A stretch of 64,000 bases of DNA, taken from positions 1 to 64,000 of the forward strand of contig NZ_JALNUR010000015.1 in the NCBI RefSeq assembly GCF_026540895.1. Direction: 5' to 3'. The translations under genes were made by a program, and so were the position numbers. Positions 42,255-53,123 of the stretch are shown piece by piece. The notes under the pieces are model-generated. The model made no database searches. It was not told the origin of the DNA and saw only the letters and a program-made list of their open reading frames with translations. This DNA is from Sphingomonas sp. GM_Shp_1. Lineage in GTDB: Bacteria > Pseudomonadota > Alphaproteobacteria > Sphingomonadales > Sphingomonadaceae. The stretch's first letter is position 1. Each line of letters begins with the position of its first letter.

Positions 42255-42881
42255 TCAGAACACCGCCTTCACCAACTGGCTGAACGCATCGGCGCGGTGG
42301 CTGATGCGGTTTTTTTCGTCTTGGTCCATCTCGGCGAAGGTTTCGGTATAGCCGAGCGGCTGGAAGATCGGGTCATAGCCATGGCCCTTGTCGCCCCTCG
42401 GCGGCCAGACGATGGTGCCGTCGACGCGCCCCTCGAACCATTCGACATGGCCATCGGGCCAGCCCACCGCCAGCGCGCAGACGAAATGCGCGGTCCGGCT
42501 CATGTCCGGCTCCTCGTTCAGCCGATCCTCGACCGAGCGCATCGCCATCGCGAAGTCCTTGGTCGGCCCCGCCCAGCGCGCCGAGAACAGCCCCGGATCG
42601 CCGCCCAGCGCATCGACGCACAGGCCGCTATCGTCGGACAGCGCGGGAAGCCCCGACAGGTCCGCCGCCGCCAGCGCCTTCAATTCGGCATTGGCGACGA
42701 AGGTGGTGCCGGTTTCCTCCGGCTCGGGCAGGTCGAGGTCGCCCGCCGCGATCACCTCGACGCCGTAAGGTGCCAGGAGTTCGCGGAATTCGACGATCTT
42801 GCCCTTGTTGTGGCTGGCCAGCACCAGCTTGCCGGGTTCGAGCTTGCGGATCGCCTGACGGCCGTTTCCTTCGCCGCTCAT
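42255..42881 (-). CDS. rdgB: Non-canonical purine NTP pyrophosphatase
   Basis: Hydrolyses dITP, XTP and related damaged nucleotides to prevent their incorporation into DNA. The 208-residue protein has the Ham1/RdgB hallmarks [10 protein letters not shown] (about 23-32), the [11 protein letters not shown] acidic block, GVW-like [11 protein letters not shown] and the C-terminal SHRADAF. Start overlaps the rph stop (ATGA). Confidence 0.96.
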   Translation of the reverse strand: MSGEGNGRQAIRKLEPGKLVLASHNKGKIVEFRELLAPYGVEVIAAGDLDLPEPEETGTTFVANAELKALAAADLSGLPALSDDSGLCVDALGGDPGLFSARWAGPTKDFAMAMRSVEDRLNEEPDMSRTAHFVCALAVGWPDGHVEWFEGRVDGTIVWPPRGDKGHGYDPIFQPLGYTETFAEMDQDEKNRISHRADAFSQLVKAVF

Positions 42882-43594
42882 GCGCGGATCGCCCGGTCCT
42901 GCGCCGCGAAAATCTCGGTGCAGCCCATGCGCGCCAGGCGGAGCAGACGCAGCAGCGCCTCTTCGTCATAGGTCGCGTGTTCGGCGGTCGCCTGGACCTC
43001 GGCGATATGGCCGTTTTCGATCAGCACGAAATTGGCGTCGGCATCGGCACCCGAGTCCTCGATATAGTCGAGGTCGAGTACGGGCGTGCCCTGATGGATG
43101 CCGCACGACACGGCGGCGACCTTGTGGCGGATCGGATCGCTGGTCAGCTTGCCCTCGGCGAGGAGCTTGTTGACCGCCATGCGCAGCGCGACCCATGCGC
43201 CCGAAATCGCGGCGGTGCGGGTGCCGCCATCGGCCTGGATCACGTCGCAGTCGATGGTGATCTGCCGCTCGCCCAGTGCCTTCAGGTCGCATACGGCGCG
43301 CAAGGATCGGCCGATCAACCGCTGGATTTCCTGGGTGCGGCCCGACTGCTTGCCCTTGGCGGCCTCACGGCTGCCGCGCGTATGGGTGGCGCGGGGGAGC
43401 ATGCCGTACTCGGCGGTGACCCAGCCCTCGCCCTTGCCGCGCAGGAAGGGGGGGACGCGCTCCTCGACGCTGGCGGTGACGAGCACCTTGGTATCGCCGA
43501 ACCCGATCAGCACCGATCCTTCGGCGTGGCGGGTGAAATTCGGCTCGATGGTGATGGGACGCATCTGGTCGGGCATCCGGCCGGACGGGCGCAT
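42878..43594 (-). CDS. rph: Ribonuclease PH
   Basis: Phosphorolytic 3'-to-5' exonuclease that trims tRNA precursors. The 238-residue length is standard; [13 protein letters not shown] is the family start, [17 protein letters not shown] the phosphate/tRNA-binding region and [15 protein letters not shown] the active-site strand. It is coupled to rdgB and divergent from hrcA across the gap with the nested palindrome. Confidence 0.97.
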   Translation of the reverse strand: MRPSGRMPDQMRPITIEPNFTRHAEGSVLIGFGDTKVLVTASVEERVPPFLRGKGEGWVTAEYGMLPRATHTRGSREAAKGKQSGRTQEIQRLIGRSLRAVCDLKALGERQITIDCDVIQADGGTRTAAISGAWVALRMAVNKLLAEGKLTSDPIRHKVAAVSCGIHQGTPVLDLDYIEDSGADADANFVLIENGHIAEVQATAEHATYDEEALLRLLRLARMGCTEIFAAQDRAIRA

Positions 43595-43684
43595 AGTCTT
43601 CTCCTTGTTCCTTGCCCCCAGCCCTAACCGCCCCCTGCGATTAGCGCCAGAGACCAAGGGGGGGCGATCGGAAGACACTCTTCT

Positions 43685-43833
43685 CTTCTCTGCGTCCTCT
43701 GCGCCTCTGCGCGCAAAAAAGAAGATTGGTTCACGCGGAGGCGCGGAGACGCGGAGGGGAAGCCAAACAATCTCCGCGGCTCCGCGTCTCCGCGTGAGAA
43801 ATTTCGCGCAGAGGCGCAGAGGACGCAGAGAAG
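43685..43833. repeat. Nested palindrome in the rph/hrcA divergent gap
   Basis: Outer arms of 29 bp (43685-43713 and 43805-43833) are perfect inverted complements. Each carries three CTCTGCG-type units (TCCTCTGCGCCTCTGCG in the left arm). Inside, imperfect arms at 43730-43756 and 43772-43800 contain tandem GCGGAG units with ACGCGGAGGCGCGGAGAC on the left. The 296-bp gap 43595-43890 has no gene. Confidence 0.85.
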
Positions 43834-43890
43834 AAGGCGGTTGTCTCCCGATCGCTTGAGCCGGTGCGGGGGGATGCCTACATTCGCCCC

Positions 43891-44931
43891 ATGGTCACCG
43901 TACCGATCACCGAGTTGACCGACAGGGCGCGCGATATTTTTCGCGTGGTGGTCGACAGCTATCTGACCAGCGGCCAGCCCGTTGGGTCGAAGACGATCGC
44001 ACTGTCGGGGATCAACCTATCGCCCGCCTCGATCCGCAACGTCCTTCAGGAACTGGAGGAGCGGGGATTGCTCGCCGCGCCGCATACCAGTGCGGGGCGG
44101 ATGCCGACCGATATGGGGCTGCGGCTGTTCGTCGACGGCATGATGCACGCGATGGAGCCCAGCATCGAGGAACGCGCCGCGATCGAGGCGCGGGCGGCCC
44201 GCTCCGGCCCGGTCGAGGAGGCGCTGGCGGCGACCACGGCGGTGCTGTCCGGCCTGTCGGCCTGTGCGGGGCTGGTGATGGTGCCCAAGCGCGAGATGAA
44301 GCTGCGCTCGATCGGCTTCGTGCCGATTTCGGCGACCCAGGCGCTGGCCGTGCTCGTTGCCGAGGACGGCGCGGTCGAGAACCGGGTGCTGGAACTGCCG
44401 CCGGGCATGACGGGATCGACGCTGATCGAGGCGGGCAATTACCTGTCCGCCACGCTTGCCGGGCTGACGCTGGGCCAGGCGCGTGAACGGCTGGAGCGCG
44501 AACTGGCGGCCGGCCGCGCGGCGCTCGACGGCGCGGCGCGGGCGCTGGTCGAACAGGGGCTGGCCGTCTGGAGCGAAGACGGCGAACGCCGTCCCATCCT
44601 GATCGTGCGGGGGCAGGGGCGGCTGATCGATGCCGCCGCCGCCGCCGATCTGGAGCGGGTCCGCGACCTGCTCGACGATCTGGAGGGCAAGCAGGAGATT
44701 GCGCACCTGCTCGATTCCGCGCGGGCGGGGGATTCGACCCGCATCTTCATCGGCGCGGAGAACAAATTGTTCGCGCTGTCGGGATCGTCGGTGATCGCGC
44801 GGCCGTTTCGCGGGCTGGACGGCCAGGTGGTCGGTGTGGTCGGCGTAATTGGCCCCACGCGGTTGAACTATGCCCGCGTCGTGCCCATGGTGGATTTCAC
44901 GGCGGCAACGCTTGCCCGGATGATGGGCTGA
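43891..44931 (+). CDS. hrcA: Heat-inducible transcription repressor HrcA
   Basis: Represses heat-shock chaperone genes by binding CIRCE elements. The 346-residue protein begins with a winged-helix domain ([35 protein letters not shown]), followed by GAF-like regulatory and dimerisation domains. ATG 43891 begins the conserved N terminus; nine upstream codons are not conserved-looking. It is 9 bp from grpE, so the two are co-transcribed. I found no convincing CIRCE dyad upstream of hrcA or dnaK, so its local target is unclear. Confidence 0.95.
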   Translation: MVTVPITELTDRARDIFRVVVDSYLTSGQPVGSKTIALSGINLSPASIRNVLQELEERGLLAAPHTSAGRMPTDMGLRLFVDGMMHAMEPSIEERAAIEARAARSGPVEEALAATTAVLSGLSACAGLVMVPKREMKLRSIGFVPISATQALAVLVAEDGAVENRVLELPPGMTGSTLIEAGNYLSATLAGLTLGQARERLERELAAGRAALDGAARALVEQGLAVWSEDGERRPILIVRGQGRLIDAAAAADLERVRDLLDDLEGKQEIAHLLDSARAGDSTRIFIGAENKLFALSGSSVIARPFRGLDGQVVGVVGVIGPTRLNYARVVPMVDFTAATLARMMG

Positions 44932-44940
44932 ACAGGGATT

Positions 44941-45489
44941 ATGATGAGCGACAACAAGACGAACGAGACCCAGACCGATCTTCGCGAGGAAACGGCGGAG
45001 GCCGCGCCCGAAGTGGCGGGGCAGGACCGTCTGGCCGAGTTGGAGAACCAGTTGGCCGAGGCCAAGCAGCAATATCTCTATGCCCAGGCCGAGATTCAGA
45101 ATGTCCGCCGCCGCGCCGAAAAGGAATCGGCGGACGCGCGCAACTATGCCGCGACGTCCTTCGCGCGCGACATCCTGTCGGTCGCGGACAATCTCCAGCG
45201 CGCCCTGGCGACCATCCCCGCCGACCTGCGCGAGGATGACAAGTGGAAGGGGCTGGTGACCGGCCTGGACGCCACCGGCCGTGAGATGGACAGCGTGCTG
45301 GGCCGTCACGGCATCACCAAGATCGAGGCGATGGGCCAGCCGCTGGACCCCAACAAGCATCAGGCGATGATCGAAATGCCCTCCGACCGGGAGCCGGGCA
45401 CGATCGTTCAGGAGATGCAGTCGGGTTACATGATCAAGGATCGCCTGCTGCGCCCGGCGCTGGTGGCGGTGGCGAAGAAGCCGGATTGA
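44941..45489 (+). CDS. grpE: Nucleotide exchange factor GrpE
   Basis: Exchanges ADP for ATP on DnaK. The 182-residue protein has a long N-terminal coiled coil (about 30-75; LAELENQLAEAKQQYLYAQAEIQNVRRR) and the C-terminal beta-wing domain with HQAMIEMPSD and the GYMIKDRLLRPALVAV signature. Two adjacent ATGs begin the gene; the second is better spaced from AGGGA. A strong terminator follows at 45519-45545. Confidence 0.96.
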   Translation: MMSDNKTNETQTDLREETAEAAPEVAGQDRLAELENQLAEAKQQYLYAQAEIQNVRRRAEKESADARNYAATSFARDILSVADNLQRALATIPADLREDDKWKGLVTGLDATGREMDSVLGRHGITKIEAMGQPLDPNKHQAMIEMPSDREPGTIVQEMQSGYMIKDRLLRPALVAVAKKPD

Positions 45490-45518
45490 TCCGGTCTTTG
45501 TGTGATGCATGACGGAAG

Positions 45519-45545
45519 GGGCGGGCCGGTGGGTCCGCCCTTTTT
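45519..45545 (+). terminator. Intrinsic terminator of hrcA-grpE
   Basis: GGGCGGGCC (45519-45527) pairs with GGTCCGCCC (45532-45540) over 9 bp with one G-U pair and a 4-base loop, followed by TTTTT. Confidence 0.9.
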
Positions 45546-45567
45546 GTGTTTGGGAATGCGTGGCTTT

Positions 45568-45697
45568 CCCTCCCCCATCCCCTCCCGCTTGCGGGAGGGG
45601 CGTGCCTGAGGCGGCCGCATGCGCGCCGTCGAGAATGGGGCGCATCCTTGCCGCGCATCGCACCCCTCCCGCAGGCGGGAGGGGATGGGGGAGGGCC
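45568..45697. repeat. Family C element (grpE/zincin convergent gap)
   Basis: Two inward-facing units (CCCTCCCCCATCCCCTCCCG and the reverse complement) with CCCTCCCGC...GCGGGAGGG hairpins. Confidence 0.86.
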
Positions 45698-45721
45698 TTC
45701 GCCCCAAGCGATTCGCCCTCG

Positions 45722-46180
45722 CTAAGCCCCCTGAAACGGCACCAACGTCTCATATTGCGCCACCGGTGGCGCCCCCGCCACCACCGCGCCCCGCCGCAGC
45801 AGGAACGCATGCCGCACGATCTCCGCCTGCTGCTCGATGCCATAGCGGGTGAAGGCCTGCCCCGGCTTCAGCGCATAGCTGTAGCGGCAAAAGGGATGGC
45901 GCTTCAGCGGCAGGAAGATACCCCGCTGATGCTGCCAGATATGCACCATCTCATGCACGAACAGCCCCTGTTCGTGGAGCGGGCAGCCGCCGAAATCCTC
46001 GCGCCACAACCCGCCCTTGGGATGGAAATGGATGCAGCCGGTCGGCGCCATCACCGTATCGCGCGGCTGGAAGAAGGCCCATTTGGTGGGCGACAGCCGC
46101 ACCCGGTCATAATCGATGGCATCGCCGAAGACGCTTCGCGCCAGCGCTTCCTCCCCCGGGGTGAGCGGCCGCTTCGTCAC
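45722..46180 (-). CDS. Putative zincin-like metalloprotease (HExxH)
   Basis: The 152-residue cytosolic-looking protein has an HEMVHIWQHQRG segment: H76, E77, H80 and a downstream H84, as in minimal zinc proteases. The rest includes PLTPGEEALARSVFGDAIDYDRVRL, which recurs in proteins named vgr-related in sphingomonads, and a YGIEQQAEIVRHAF segment that would supply the third ligand as E. There is no signal peptide. Its 5' end overlaps the PCu(A)C gene stop (ATGA), so the two are co-expressed. Substrate unknown. Confidence 0.75.
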   Translation of the reverse strand: MTKRPLTPGEEALARSVFGDAIDYDRVRLSPTKWAFFQPRDTVMAPTGCIHFHPKGGLWREDFGGCPLHEQGLFVHEMVHIWQHQRGIFLPLKRHPFCRYSYALKPGQAFTRYGIEQQAEIVRHAFLLRRGAVVAGAPPVAQYETLVPFQGA

Positions 46181-46617
46181 GAGTCCGTCGGCGCCGGATC
46201 GCCCGCGCCGACCACCCGCGCGCCCTGGCGCAGGCGGGTGCCGTCGGAAAAGGTGAGGAGCAGCGACAGGATGCGCCCCGGTTTCACGCCCGGGTTCATG
46301 TCGTACATCATCACATGCCGCCCGCCCGGCTCGAACCGCACCGTCCCGCCCGCCGGAACGCTGACCCGCTCGAGCTTGCGCATCGCCATGCCGCCCTCAT
46401 GCATCTCGGTGGTGATGGCGACGTCGCTGCCGACCGAGATCAGGTCGACCGGCTTCGGCCCGCCATGGACGATGAAATAGGCGGCCGCCGGGCGACCGGG
46501 CACGGCGGCCAGGCGGACCCAGCCTTCCTCGGCATAAAGCTCCGGCGCGCCGCTGCATCCCGCCAGCGTCGCCGCCCCGGCTAGTGCCCCAAGGCCCAGA
46601 AAAATGGCGCGACGCAT
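46177..46617 (-). CDS. PCu(A)C copper chaperone lipoprotein
   Basis: The 146-residue protein is lipidated at C21 (lipobox LAGC) and has the PCu(A)C copper(I) site: H73 with Met77/79 in EMHEGGMAM, and H101 with Met103/104 in GRHVMMYDM. Such proteins hand copper to cytochrome c oxidase CuA. GGGAGGG precedes ATG 46617. It is coupled to the zincin-like gene, an unusual partner. It is divergent from dnaK. Confidence 0.93.
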   Translation of the reverse strand: MRRAIFLGLGALAGAATLAGCSGAPELYAEEGWVRLAAVPGRPAAAYFIVHGGPKPVDLISVGSDVAITTEMHEGGMAMRKLERVSVPAGGTVRFEPGGRHVMMYDMNPGVKPGRILSLLLTFSDGTRLRQGARVVGAGDPAPTDS

Positions 46618-46796
46618 GACAAACCCTCCCGTTTCGGCAAATCCTGACGCGACCCTAGGTTCCATCCAATCTTGCGGCAACGGATCGCCCACCTATATCC
46701 GGCCAGTGAACGGGGTTTTCGGGTTGCCGCTTTCGGGACCGGATGACCCCGGCATTTGACTTCCAGACTATGTTCTTGAGGGGCATTTAGAGACTT

Positions 46797-48695
<1,899 letters not shown>

Positions 48696-48704
48696 GGCCC
48701 ATGC

Positions 48705-48732
48705 GCCCGGTCCGCCTTCGGGTGGGCCGGGC
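48705..48732 (+). terminator. UUCG-loop hairpin after dnaK
   Basis: GCCCGGTCCGCC (48705-48716) pairs with GGTGGGCCGGGC (48721-48732) over 12 bp with two G-U pairs and an exceptionally stable TTCG tetraloop. No U tract follows (GCCATGG), so it may be an attenuator or 3'-end stabiliser between dnaK and dnaJ rather than a full terminator. Confidence 0.6.
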
Positions 48733-48867
48733 CATGGTCGTTTGGAATACCGCCCCGGTGTGTAGAGCCGGGGCCCATGACGAAGCGCTTCGCGGTGTCG
48801 CTCCGTCCGGCCTGTCGGGCGCGGTCGGCCAGCGAAGCGCGCACGGGCGGACGGGGCGAAACCGGGC

Positions 48868-50001
48868 ATGAGCACGACGATCGACTATTATGAACTGCTC
48901 GAATGCGAGCGCACGGCGGACGATGCGACGATCAAGTCGCGCTATCGCAAGCTGGCCATGCAGTACCATCCGGACCGCAATGCGGGCTGCAAGGAATCCG
49001 AGGCCAAGTTCAAGGCGATCAGCGAGGCCTATGACTGTCTGAAGGACCCCCAGAAGCGTGCGGCCTATGACCGCTACGGCCATGCCGCTTTCCAGCAGGG
49101 CATGGGCGGCGGTGGCGGCGGCCACGGCGCGCAGGACTTCGGCGCCTTTTCCGACATTTTCGAAAGCGTCTTCGGCGAGTTCATGGGCGGCGGACGCGGC
49201 GGCGGGCGGCAAAGTCCCAGGCGTGGCGCGGACCTGCGCTACGACATGGAGATCACGCTCGAGGAAGCGTTCCACGGCAAGCAGACCGAGATCACCGTCG
49301 ATGTCTCTGCGGTGTGCGACACCTGCGACGGCTCGGGCGCCAAGACCGGGACCAGCGCCAAGACCTGTCAGCAATGCGGCGGGCACGGCAAGGTGCGCGC
49401 GCAGCAGGGCTTTTTCGTGGTCGAGCGGACCTGCCCGGTTTGTCAGGGCGCAGGCCAGATCATCGCCGATCCCTGCCCCGATTGTCGCGGCGACGGCCGG
49501 GTCGAAAAGACCAAGACGCTGGCGGTCAATATCCCGGCGGGCGTGGACGAGGGCACCCGTATCCGCCTGTCCGGCGAGGGCGAGGCGGGCGCACGCGGAG
49601 CACCGGCGGGCGACCTCTACATCTTCCTCCACGTGAAGCGGCACGCGATCTTCGAGCGCGAGGGCACCACCCTGTTCGCGCGCGCACCGATCAGCTTCAC
49701 CACGGCGGCTCTGGGCGGATCGCTGTCCATCCCCGGCCTCGACGGGCGGACCCATGAGATCAAGATCCCGGCGGGCATCCAGTCGGGCAAGCAACTCCGC
49801 CAGCGCGGCGCGGGCATGCCCGTCCTGCAAGGGCGCGGGACCGGCGATCTGGTCATCCAGATCGAGGTGGAGACGCCGACCCGGTTGTCGACCCGCCAGC
49901 GCGAACTGCTCGAACTCTTCCGCGAAACCGAGACGGGCGACGAATGCCCCGAGAGCCAGGGCTTTTTCGCCAAGTTGAAGAGCGTCTTCGCGGGGGAGTA
50001 A
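48868..50001 (+). CDS. dnaJ: Chaperone protein DnaJ (Hsp40)
   Basis: The 377-residue co-chaperone has a J domain with HPD at 34-36, a Gly-rich region (about 78-125), four CxxCxGxG zinc-finger repeats ([36 protein letters not shown] at about 150-215) and the C-terminal substrate domains. It has an uncharacteristically long 172-bp gap from dnaK, with a hairpin in between, so the two may not be equally expressed. Confidence 0.97.
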   Translation: MSTTIDYYELLECERTADDATIKSRYRKLAMQYHPDRNAGCKESEAKFKAISEAYDCLKDPQKRAAYDRYGHAAFQQGMGGGGGGHGAQDFGAFSDIFESVFGEFMGGGRGGGRQSPRRGADLRYDMEITLEEAFHGKQTEITVDVSAVCDTCDGSGAKTGTSAKTCQQCGGHGKVRAQQGFFVVERTCPVCQGAGQIIADPCPDCRGDGRVEKTKTLAVNIPAGVDEGTRIRLSGEGEAGARGAPAGDLYIFLHVKRHAIFEREGTTLFARAPISFTTAALGGSLSIPGLDGRTHEIKIPAGIQSGKQLRQRGAGMPVLQGRGTGDLVIQIEVETPTRLSTRQRELLELFRETETGDECPESQGFFAKLKSVFAGE

Positions 50002-50033
50002 GCGCCTTCCCGTCCCTGAGATCGAACGGCAGC

Positions 50034-50063
50034 AAGGCCGGGGCGAGGATTTGCCCCGGCCTT
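50034..50063 (+). terminator. Hairpin downstream of dnaJ
   Basis: AAGGCCGGGGC (50034-50044) and GCCCCGGCCTT (50053-50063) form an 11-bp perfect stem. It is 33 bp after the dnaJ stop. The U tract is short. Confidence 0.75.
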
Positions 50064-50232
50064 GTCGATTCCGGCCCATCGCGGATGGGGACGGGAGGAG
50101 GGGGCGATGCGTCGGCGGTACGCCCGCCCCGCGGAGGCGGAGTTGGTTTCAGCGACATCGACCCCAAGCAAAGCCATATTGCATTGCCGCGACGGGCGCG
50201 CTCCAATGGCGGGAATGTTGAGGGAGATCGTC

Positions 50233-50745
50233 ATGTCGCCGTGGAAAGCCGCTTTGCCCCTGATCGCCGCCTGTGCGCTCCTTCCCGCCGCCGCGCCCGT
50301 ATCGGCTCCGCGTGTCGGGATCGCCAGTTTCGAGGCGCTGCCCAAGCCGTTGCCGCTGCCCTATCATGCCGGGGACGCCAAGGCGGCGATCGCTGCCGCA
50401 CGAGCACGGGCGGTCAAGGCGCATAAGCGCTTGCTGATCGATCTGGGGGGCAATTGGTGCCTCGACTGCCGGTTACTGGCGGGGGTGATGGAAACGCCGC
50501 AGATGCGGCCCTTCGTCGCCAAGCATTTCGAGGTGGTGACGGTCGATGTCGGCCGGTTCGACCAGAATATGGATATTCCGGCGGCCTATGGCATCCAGGG
50601 GCGGCTGAAGGGGGTGCCCGCCGTCCTGATCGTCGATCCCAAGACCAACAAGCTGATCAATGCAGGGCGGGAAACGGCGCTGGCCGATGCGCGGGCGATG
50701 ACGCCGCAGGCGGTGGCAGACTGGTTGGCCGGTTGGGTGGGGTGA
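50233..50745 (+). CDS. Exported thioredoxin-family protein
   Basis: The 170-residue protein has a signal peptide (about 1-22) and a thioredoxin fold with the redox motif WCLDC (C76, C79) in GGNWCLDCRL, then the cis-Pro region GVPAVLIVDP. The WCxDC motif resembles the group of periplasmic thiol-disulfide proteins rather than classical thioredoxin (WCGPC). AGGGAG precedes the start. No partner is evident, as neighbouring genes are dnaJ and purB. Confidence 0.86.
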   Translation: MSPWKAALPLIAACALLPAAAPVSAPRVGIASFEALPKPLPLPYHAGDAKAAIAAARARAVKAHKRLLIDLGGNWCLDCRLLAGVMETPQMRPFVAKHFEVVTVDVGRFDQNMDIPAAYGIQGRLKGVPAVLIVDPKTNKLINAGRETALADARAMTPQAVADWLAGWVG

Positions 50746-50781
50746 GACCCAATGGCCGGTTGATATTTCGCTGGCCGATTT

Positions 50782-50882
50782 CCCTCCCCCATCCCCTCCC
50801 GCTTGCGGGAGGGGCGAGGTTAAGAGGTCAGCGCTTCTGCACATAACTCCCCTCCCGCAGGCGGGAGGGGTTGGGGGAGGGG
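50782..50882. repeat. Family C element (thioredoxin/purB convergent gap)
   Basis: Two inward-facing family C units, left with CCCTCCCGCTTGCGGGAGGG and right with CCCTCCCGCAGGCGGGAGGG. Confidence 0.86.
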
Positions 50883-50927
50883 AGTCCCTATCCAAGCGTC
50901 ATTGCGCTTGGGGAACTCCCCCCATCA

Positions 50928-52244
50928 TCACGCTTCGCCGAACACCCGCGCGAAGATCGTGTCGACATTCTTGTAATGATAATCGAGGTCGAACCGCGCC
51001 TCGATCTCTTCCGGCGACAGCGCCGCCGTCACGTCCGCATCGGCCTTGAGCAGTTCCATCAGCGACAATTCGCCGTCCGACTCCCACACCTTCATCGCGT
51101 TGCGCTGGACCAGGCGATAGCTGTCCTCGCGGCTCACCCCGGCCTGGGTCAGCGCCAGCAGGACGCGCTGCGAATGGACGAGTCCACCCATCTTGTTGAG
51201 GTTCTTCTCCATCCGCGCCGGATAGACGACCAGCTTGTCGATCACGCCGGTCAGGCGGGCCAGCGCGAAGTCCAGGGTGATGGTCGCGTCGGGGCCGATA
51301 TAACGCTCGACCGAGGAGTGGCTGATGTCGCGCTCATGCCACAAGGCGACATTCTCCAGCGCGGGCGTCACGTAACCGCGCACCATGCGGGCGAGACCTG
51401 TGAGATTCTCGGTCAGCACCGGGTTGCGCTTGTGCGGCATCGCCGACGAGCCCTTCTGGCCGGGCGAGAAATATTCCTCGGCCTCCAGCACTTCGGTGCG
51501 CTGCAGGTGACGGACCTCGGTGGCCAGACGCTCGATCGAGCTGGCGATGACGCCCAGCGTCGCGAAGAACATCGCGTGACGGTCGCGCGGGATGACCTGG
51601 GTGGAGACGGGCTCGACGGTCAGCCCCATCTTCTCGGCGACATGGGCCTCCACGCGCGGGTCGATATTGGCGAAGGTGCCGACCGCACCCGAGATGGCGC
51701 AGGTGGCGATGTCGGCGCGCGCGGCGACCAGGCGGGCGCGGTTGCGGTCGAACTCGGCATAGGCTTGCGCGAGCTTGAGGCCGAAGGTGACGGGCTCGGC
51801 ATGGATGCCATGGCTGCGCCCGATGGTCGGGGTCAGCTTATGCTCGTATGCACGGCGCTTGATGACGGCGAGCAGCGCGTCCAGATCCTCGATCAGGATG
51901 TCGGAGGCGCGGGCCAACTGCACCGCCAGACAGGTGTCGAGCACGTCGGACGAGGTCATGCCCTGGTGCAGGAAGCGCGCTTCCGGCCCGGTCCGCTCGG
52001 CGACATGGGTCAGGAAGGCGATGACGTCGTGCTTGGTCTCCGCCTCGATCGAATCGATGCGGTCGATGTCGAAGTCCCCGGCGGCCTTGTCGGCTTCCCA
52101 GATGCGCGCGGCGGCTTCCTTGGGGACGACGCCCAGTTCTGCCAGCGCGTCCGTGGCGTGCGCCTCGATCTCGAACCAGATGCGGAAACGGGTCTGCGGA
52201 TCCCAGATCCGGGTCATGGGGGCACGGGAATAGCGCGGAATCAT
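50928..52244 (-). CDS. purB: Adenylosuccinate lyase
   Basis: Removes fumarate from SAICAR and adenylosuccinate in purine synthesis. The 438-residue protein has the fumarase/ASL superfamily signature SSAMPHKRNP, plus GMTSSDVLDT and TIGRSHGIHAEP. The start at 52244 (MIPRYSRAPMTRIWDP) is the typical one; upstream in-frame codons lack conservation. Confidence 0.97.
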   Translation of the reverse strand: MIPRYSRAPMTRIWDPQTRFRIWFEIEAHATDALAELGVVPKEAAARIWEADKAAGDFDIDRIDSIEAETKHDVIAFLTHVAERTGPEARFLHQGMTSSDVLDTCLAVQLARASDILIEDLDALLAVIKRRAYEHKLTPTIGRSHGIHAEPVTFGLKLAQAYAEFDRNRARLVAARADIATCAISGAVGTFANIDPRVEAHVAEKMGLTVEPVSTQVIPRDRHAMFFATLGVIASSIERLATEVRHLQRTEVLEAEEYFSPGQKGSSAMPHKRNPVLTENLTGLARMVRGYVTPALENVALWHERDISHSSVERYIGPDATITLDFALARLTGVIDKLVVYPARMEKNLNKMGGLVHSQRVLLALTQAGVSREDSYRLVQRNAMKVWESDGELSLMELLKADADVTAALSPEEIEARFDLDYHYKNVDTIFARVFGEA

Positions 52245-52398
52245 GGGGTACCTCTGGTCGTGGAATCGGCACGGGCGACCGTGCACTTCCTCTCGGAATC
52301 ACGGTATGCCGTGCCGTTAGCAGGGACGAGCCGAGCCTTCAAATCCGGCGGTGCCATACCCATATGGTAAAATGCAGATTGGATACGTATCTCTAACG

Positions 52399-52423
52399 AT
52401 GAAGATGCTTTTCCGATCTTCAT
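52399..52423. promoter_or_regulatory. Dyad in the promoter of the EF-hand gene
   Basis: ATGAAGAT (52399-52406) and ATCTTCAT (52416-52423) are perfect arms separated by 9 bases, 35 bp before the start codon. It could be an operator or a leader hairpin; no regulator is known for it. Confidence 0.45.
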
Positions 52424-52457
52424 AGTCATCGTTCGACCAGAGTAAGGGAGAGACGAG

Positions 52458-52907
52458 ATGATGAAATATGCTTTTCTTGCCGGTGCCATGATGGTGTCGA
52501 CTCCGGTGTTTGCGCAGGACACGACCGCGCCCGCCCAGACCTCACCCGCCCCGGCCCAGGCCGCGCCCGCAACGGCGGCTGATCCGACTCAGGCGACACA
52601 GCCTGCAACCGATCCCGCTGCTGCGACTCCGGCACAGGGTCAGGTTCAGGCCACGGGCGACCAGATCGCGCAGGTCGTGGACACCCAGTTTCCGACCTAT
52701 GACAAGGACGGCGACGGCCAGTTGAGCAAGGCGGAGTTCGCCCAGTGGATGGTCGCGCTGAAGTCGCAGACCGATCCGTCGACCAAGGCCGAGGCGCCGG
52801 CGACCAAGAAGTGGGTCGGCACCGCCTTCGCCCAGGCGGATACGGACAAGAGCAAGACGGTGTCCAAGACCGAGCTCACCGGCTTCCTGAGCCAAGGCCA
52901 GGGCTGA
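52458..52907 (+). CDS. Exported EF-hand calcium-binding protein
   Basis: The 149-residue protein has a signal peptide (cleaved near VFAQ), an Ala/Pro/Thr/Gln-rich flexible linker (about 21-65) and two EF-hand loops: a canonical one DKDGDGQLSKAE (82-93) and a degenerate one DTDKSKTVSKTE (128-139) with Ser replacing one acidic ligand. It is likely periplasmic. GGGAGA precedes the start. Confidence 0.88.
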   Translation: MMKYAFLAGAMMVSTPVFAQDTTAPAQTSPAPAQAAPATAADPTQATQPATDPAAATPAQGQVQATGDQIAQVVDTQFPTYDKDGDGQLSKAEFAQWMVALKSQTDPSTKAEAPATKKWVGTAFAQADTDKSKTVSKTELTGFLSQGQG

Positions 52908-52962
52908 GGCCGAATCGGAACATTCCCTCCGTTCCGACATGATCCCTGAGCGGGGATAAGCG

Positions 52963-52996
52963 GGGCCGCCGGACCTTTGGGTTCGGCGGCCCTTTT
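52963..52996 (+). terminator. Intrinsic terminator of the EF-hand gene
   Basis: GGGCCGCCG (52963-52971) and CGGCGGCCC (52984-52992) form a 9-bp stem followed by TTTT. A CGGAAC...GTTCCG dyad also lies between the stop codon and this hairpin. Confidence 0.88.
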
Positions 52997-53049
52997 GCGT
53001 ATGGCCAATCCTCCCCCTCGCGAGATGGGGAGAATGTCGACCGGACAAG

Positions 53050-53082
53050 AAAAAAGGGCAGGGGCGTCGCCGCCGCCTGCCC
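53050..53082 (-). terminator. Intrinsic terminator of rplY
   Basis: On the minus strand GGGCAGG (53082-53076) pairs with CCTGCCC (53062-53056), followed by TTTTTT at 53055-53050. It lies 42 bp after the rplY stop. Confidence 0.88.
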
Positions 53083-53123
53083 TGATTTTCGTTCGCTCAC
53101 CCGAAAAGGAAAGCGAGGCCGGA

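Noticed and set aside
43685..43833. CRISPR-like array from repeated GCGGAG/CTCTGCG units
   Set aside because: The units are short, contiguous and arranged as inverted arms; there are no spacers of constant length and no cas gene.
46618..46796. CIRCE element or sigma-32 promoter before dnaK
   Set aside because: No TTAGCACTC/GAGTGCTAA dyad is visible, and TTGACT near 46756 has no correctly spaced -10.
52542..53048. Antisense frames over the EF-hand gene and its terminator
   Set aside because: They lie over a gene with clear EF-hand loops and cross an intrinsic terminator.
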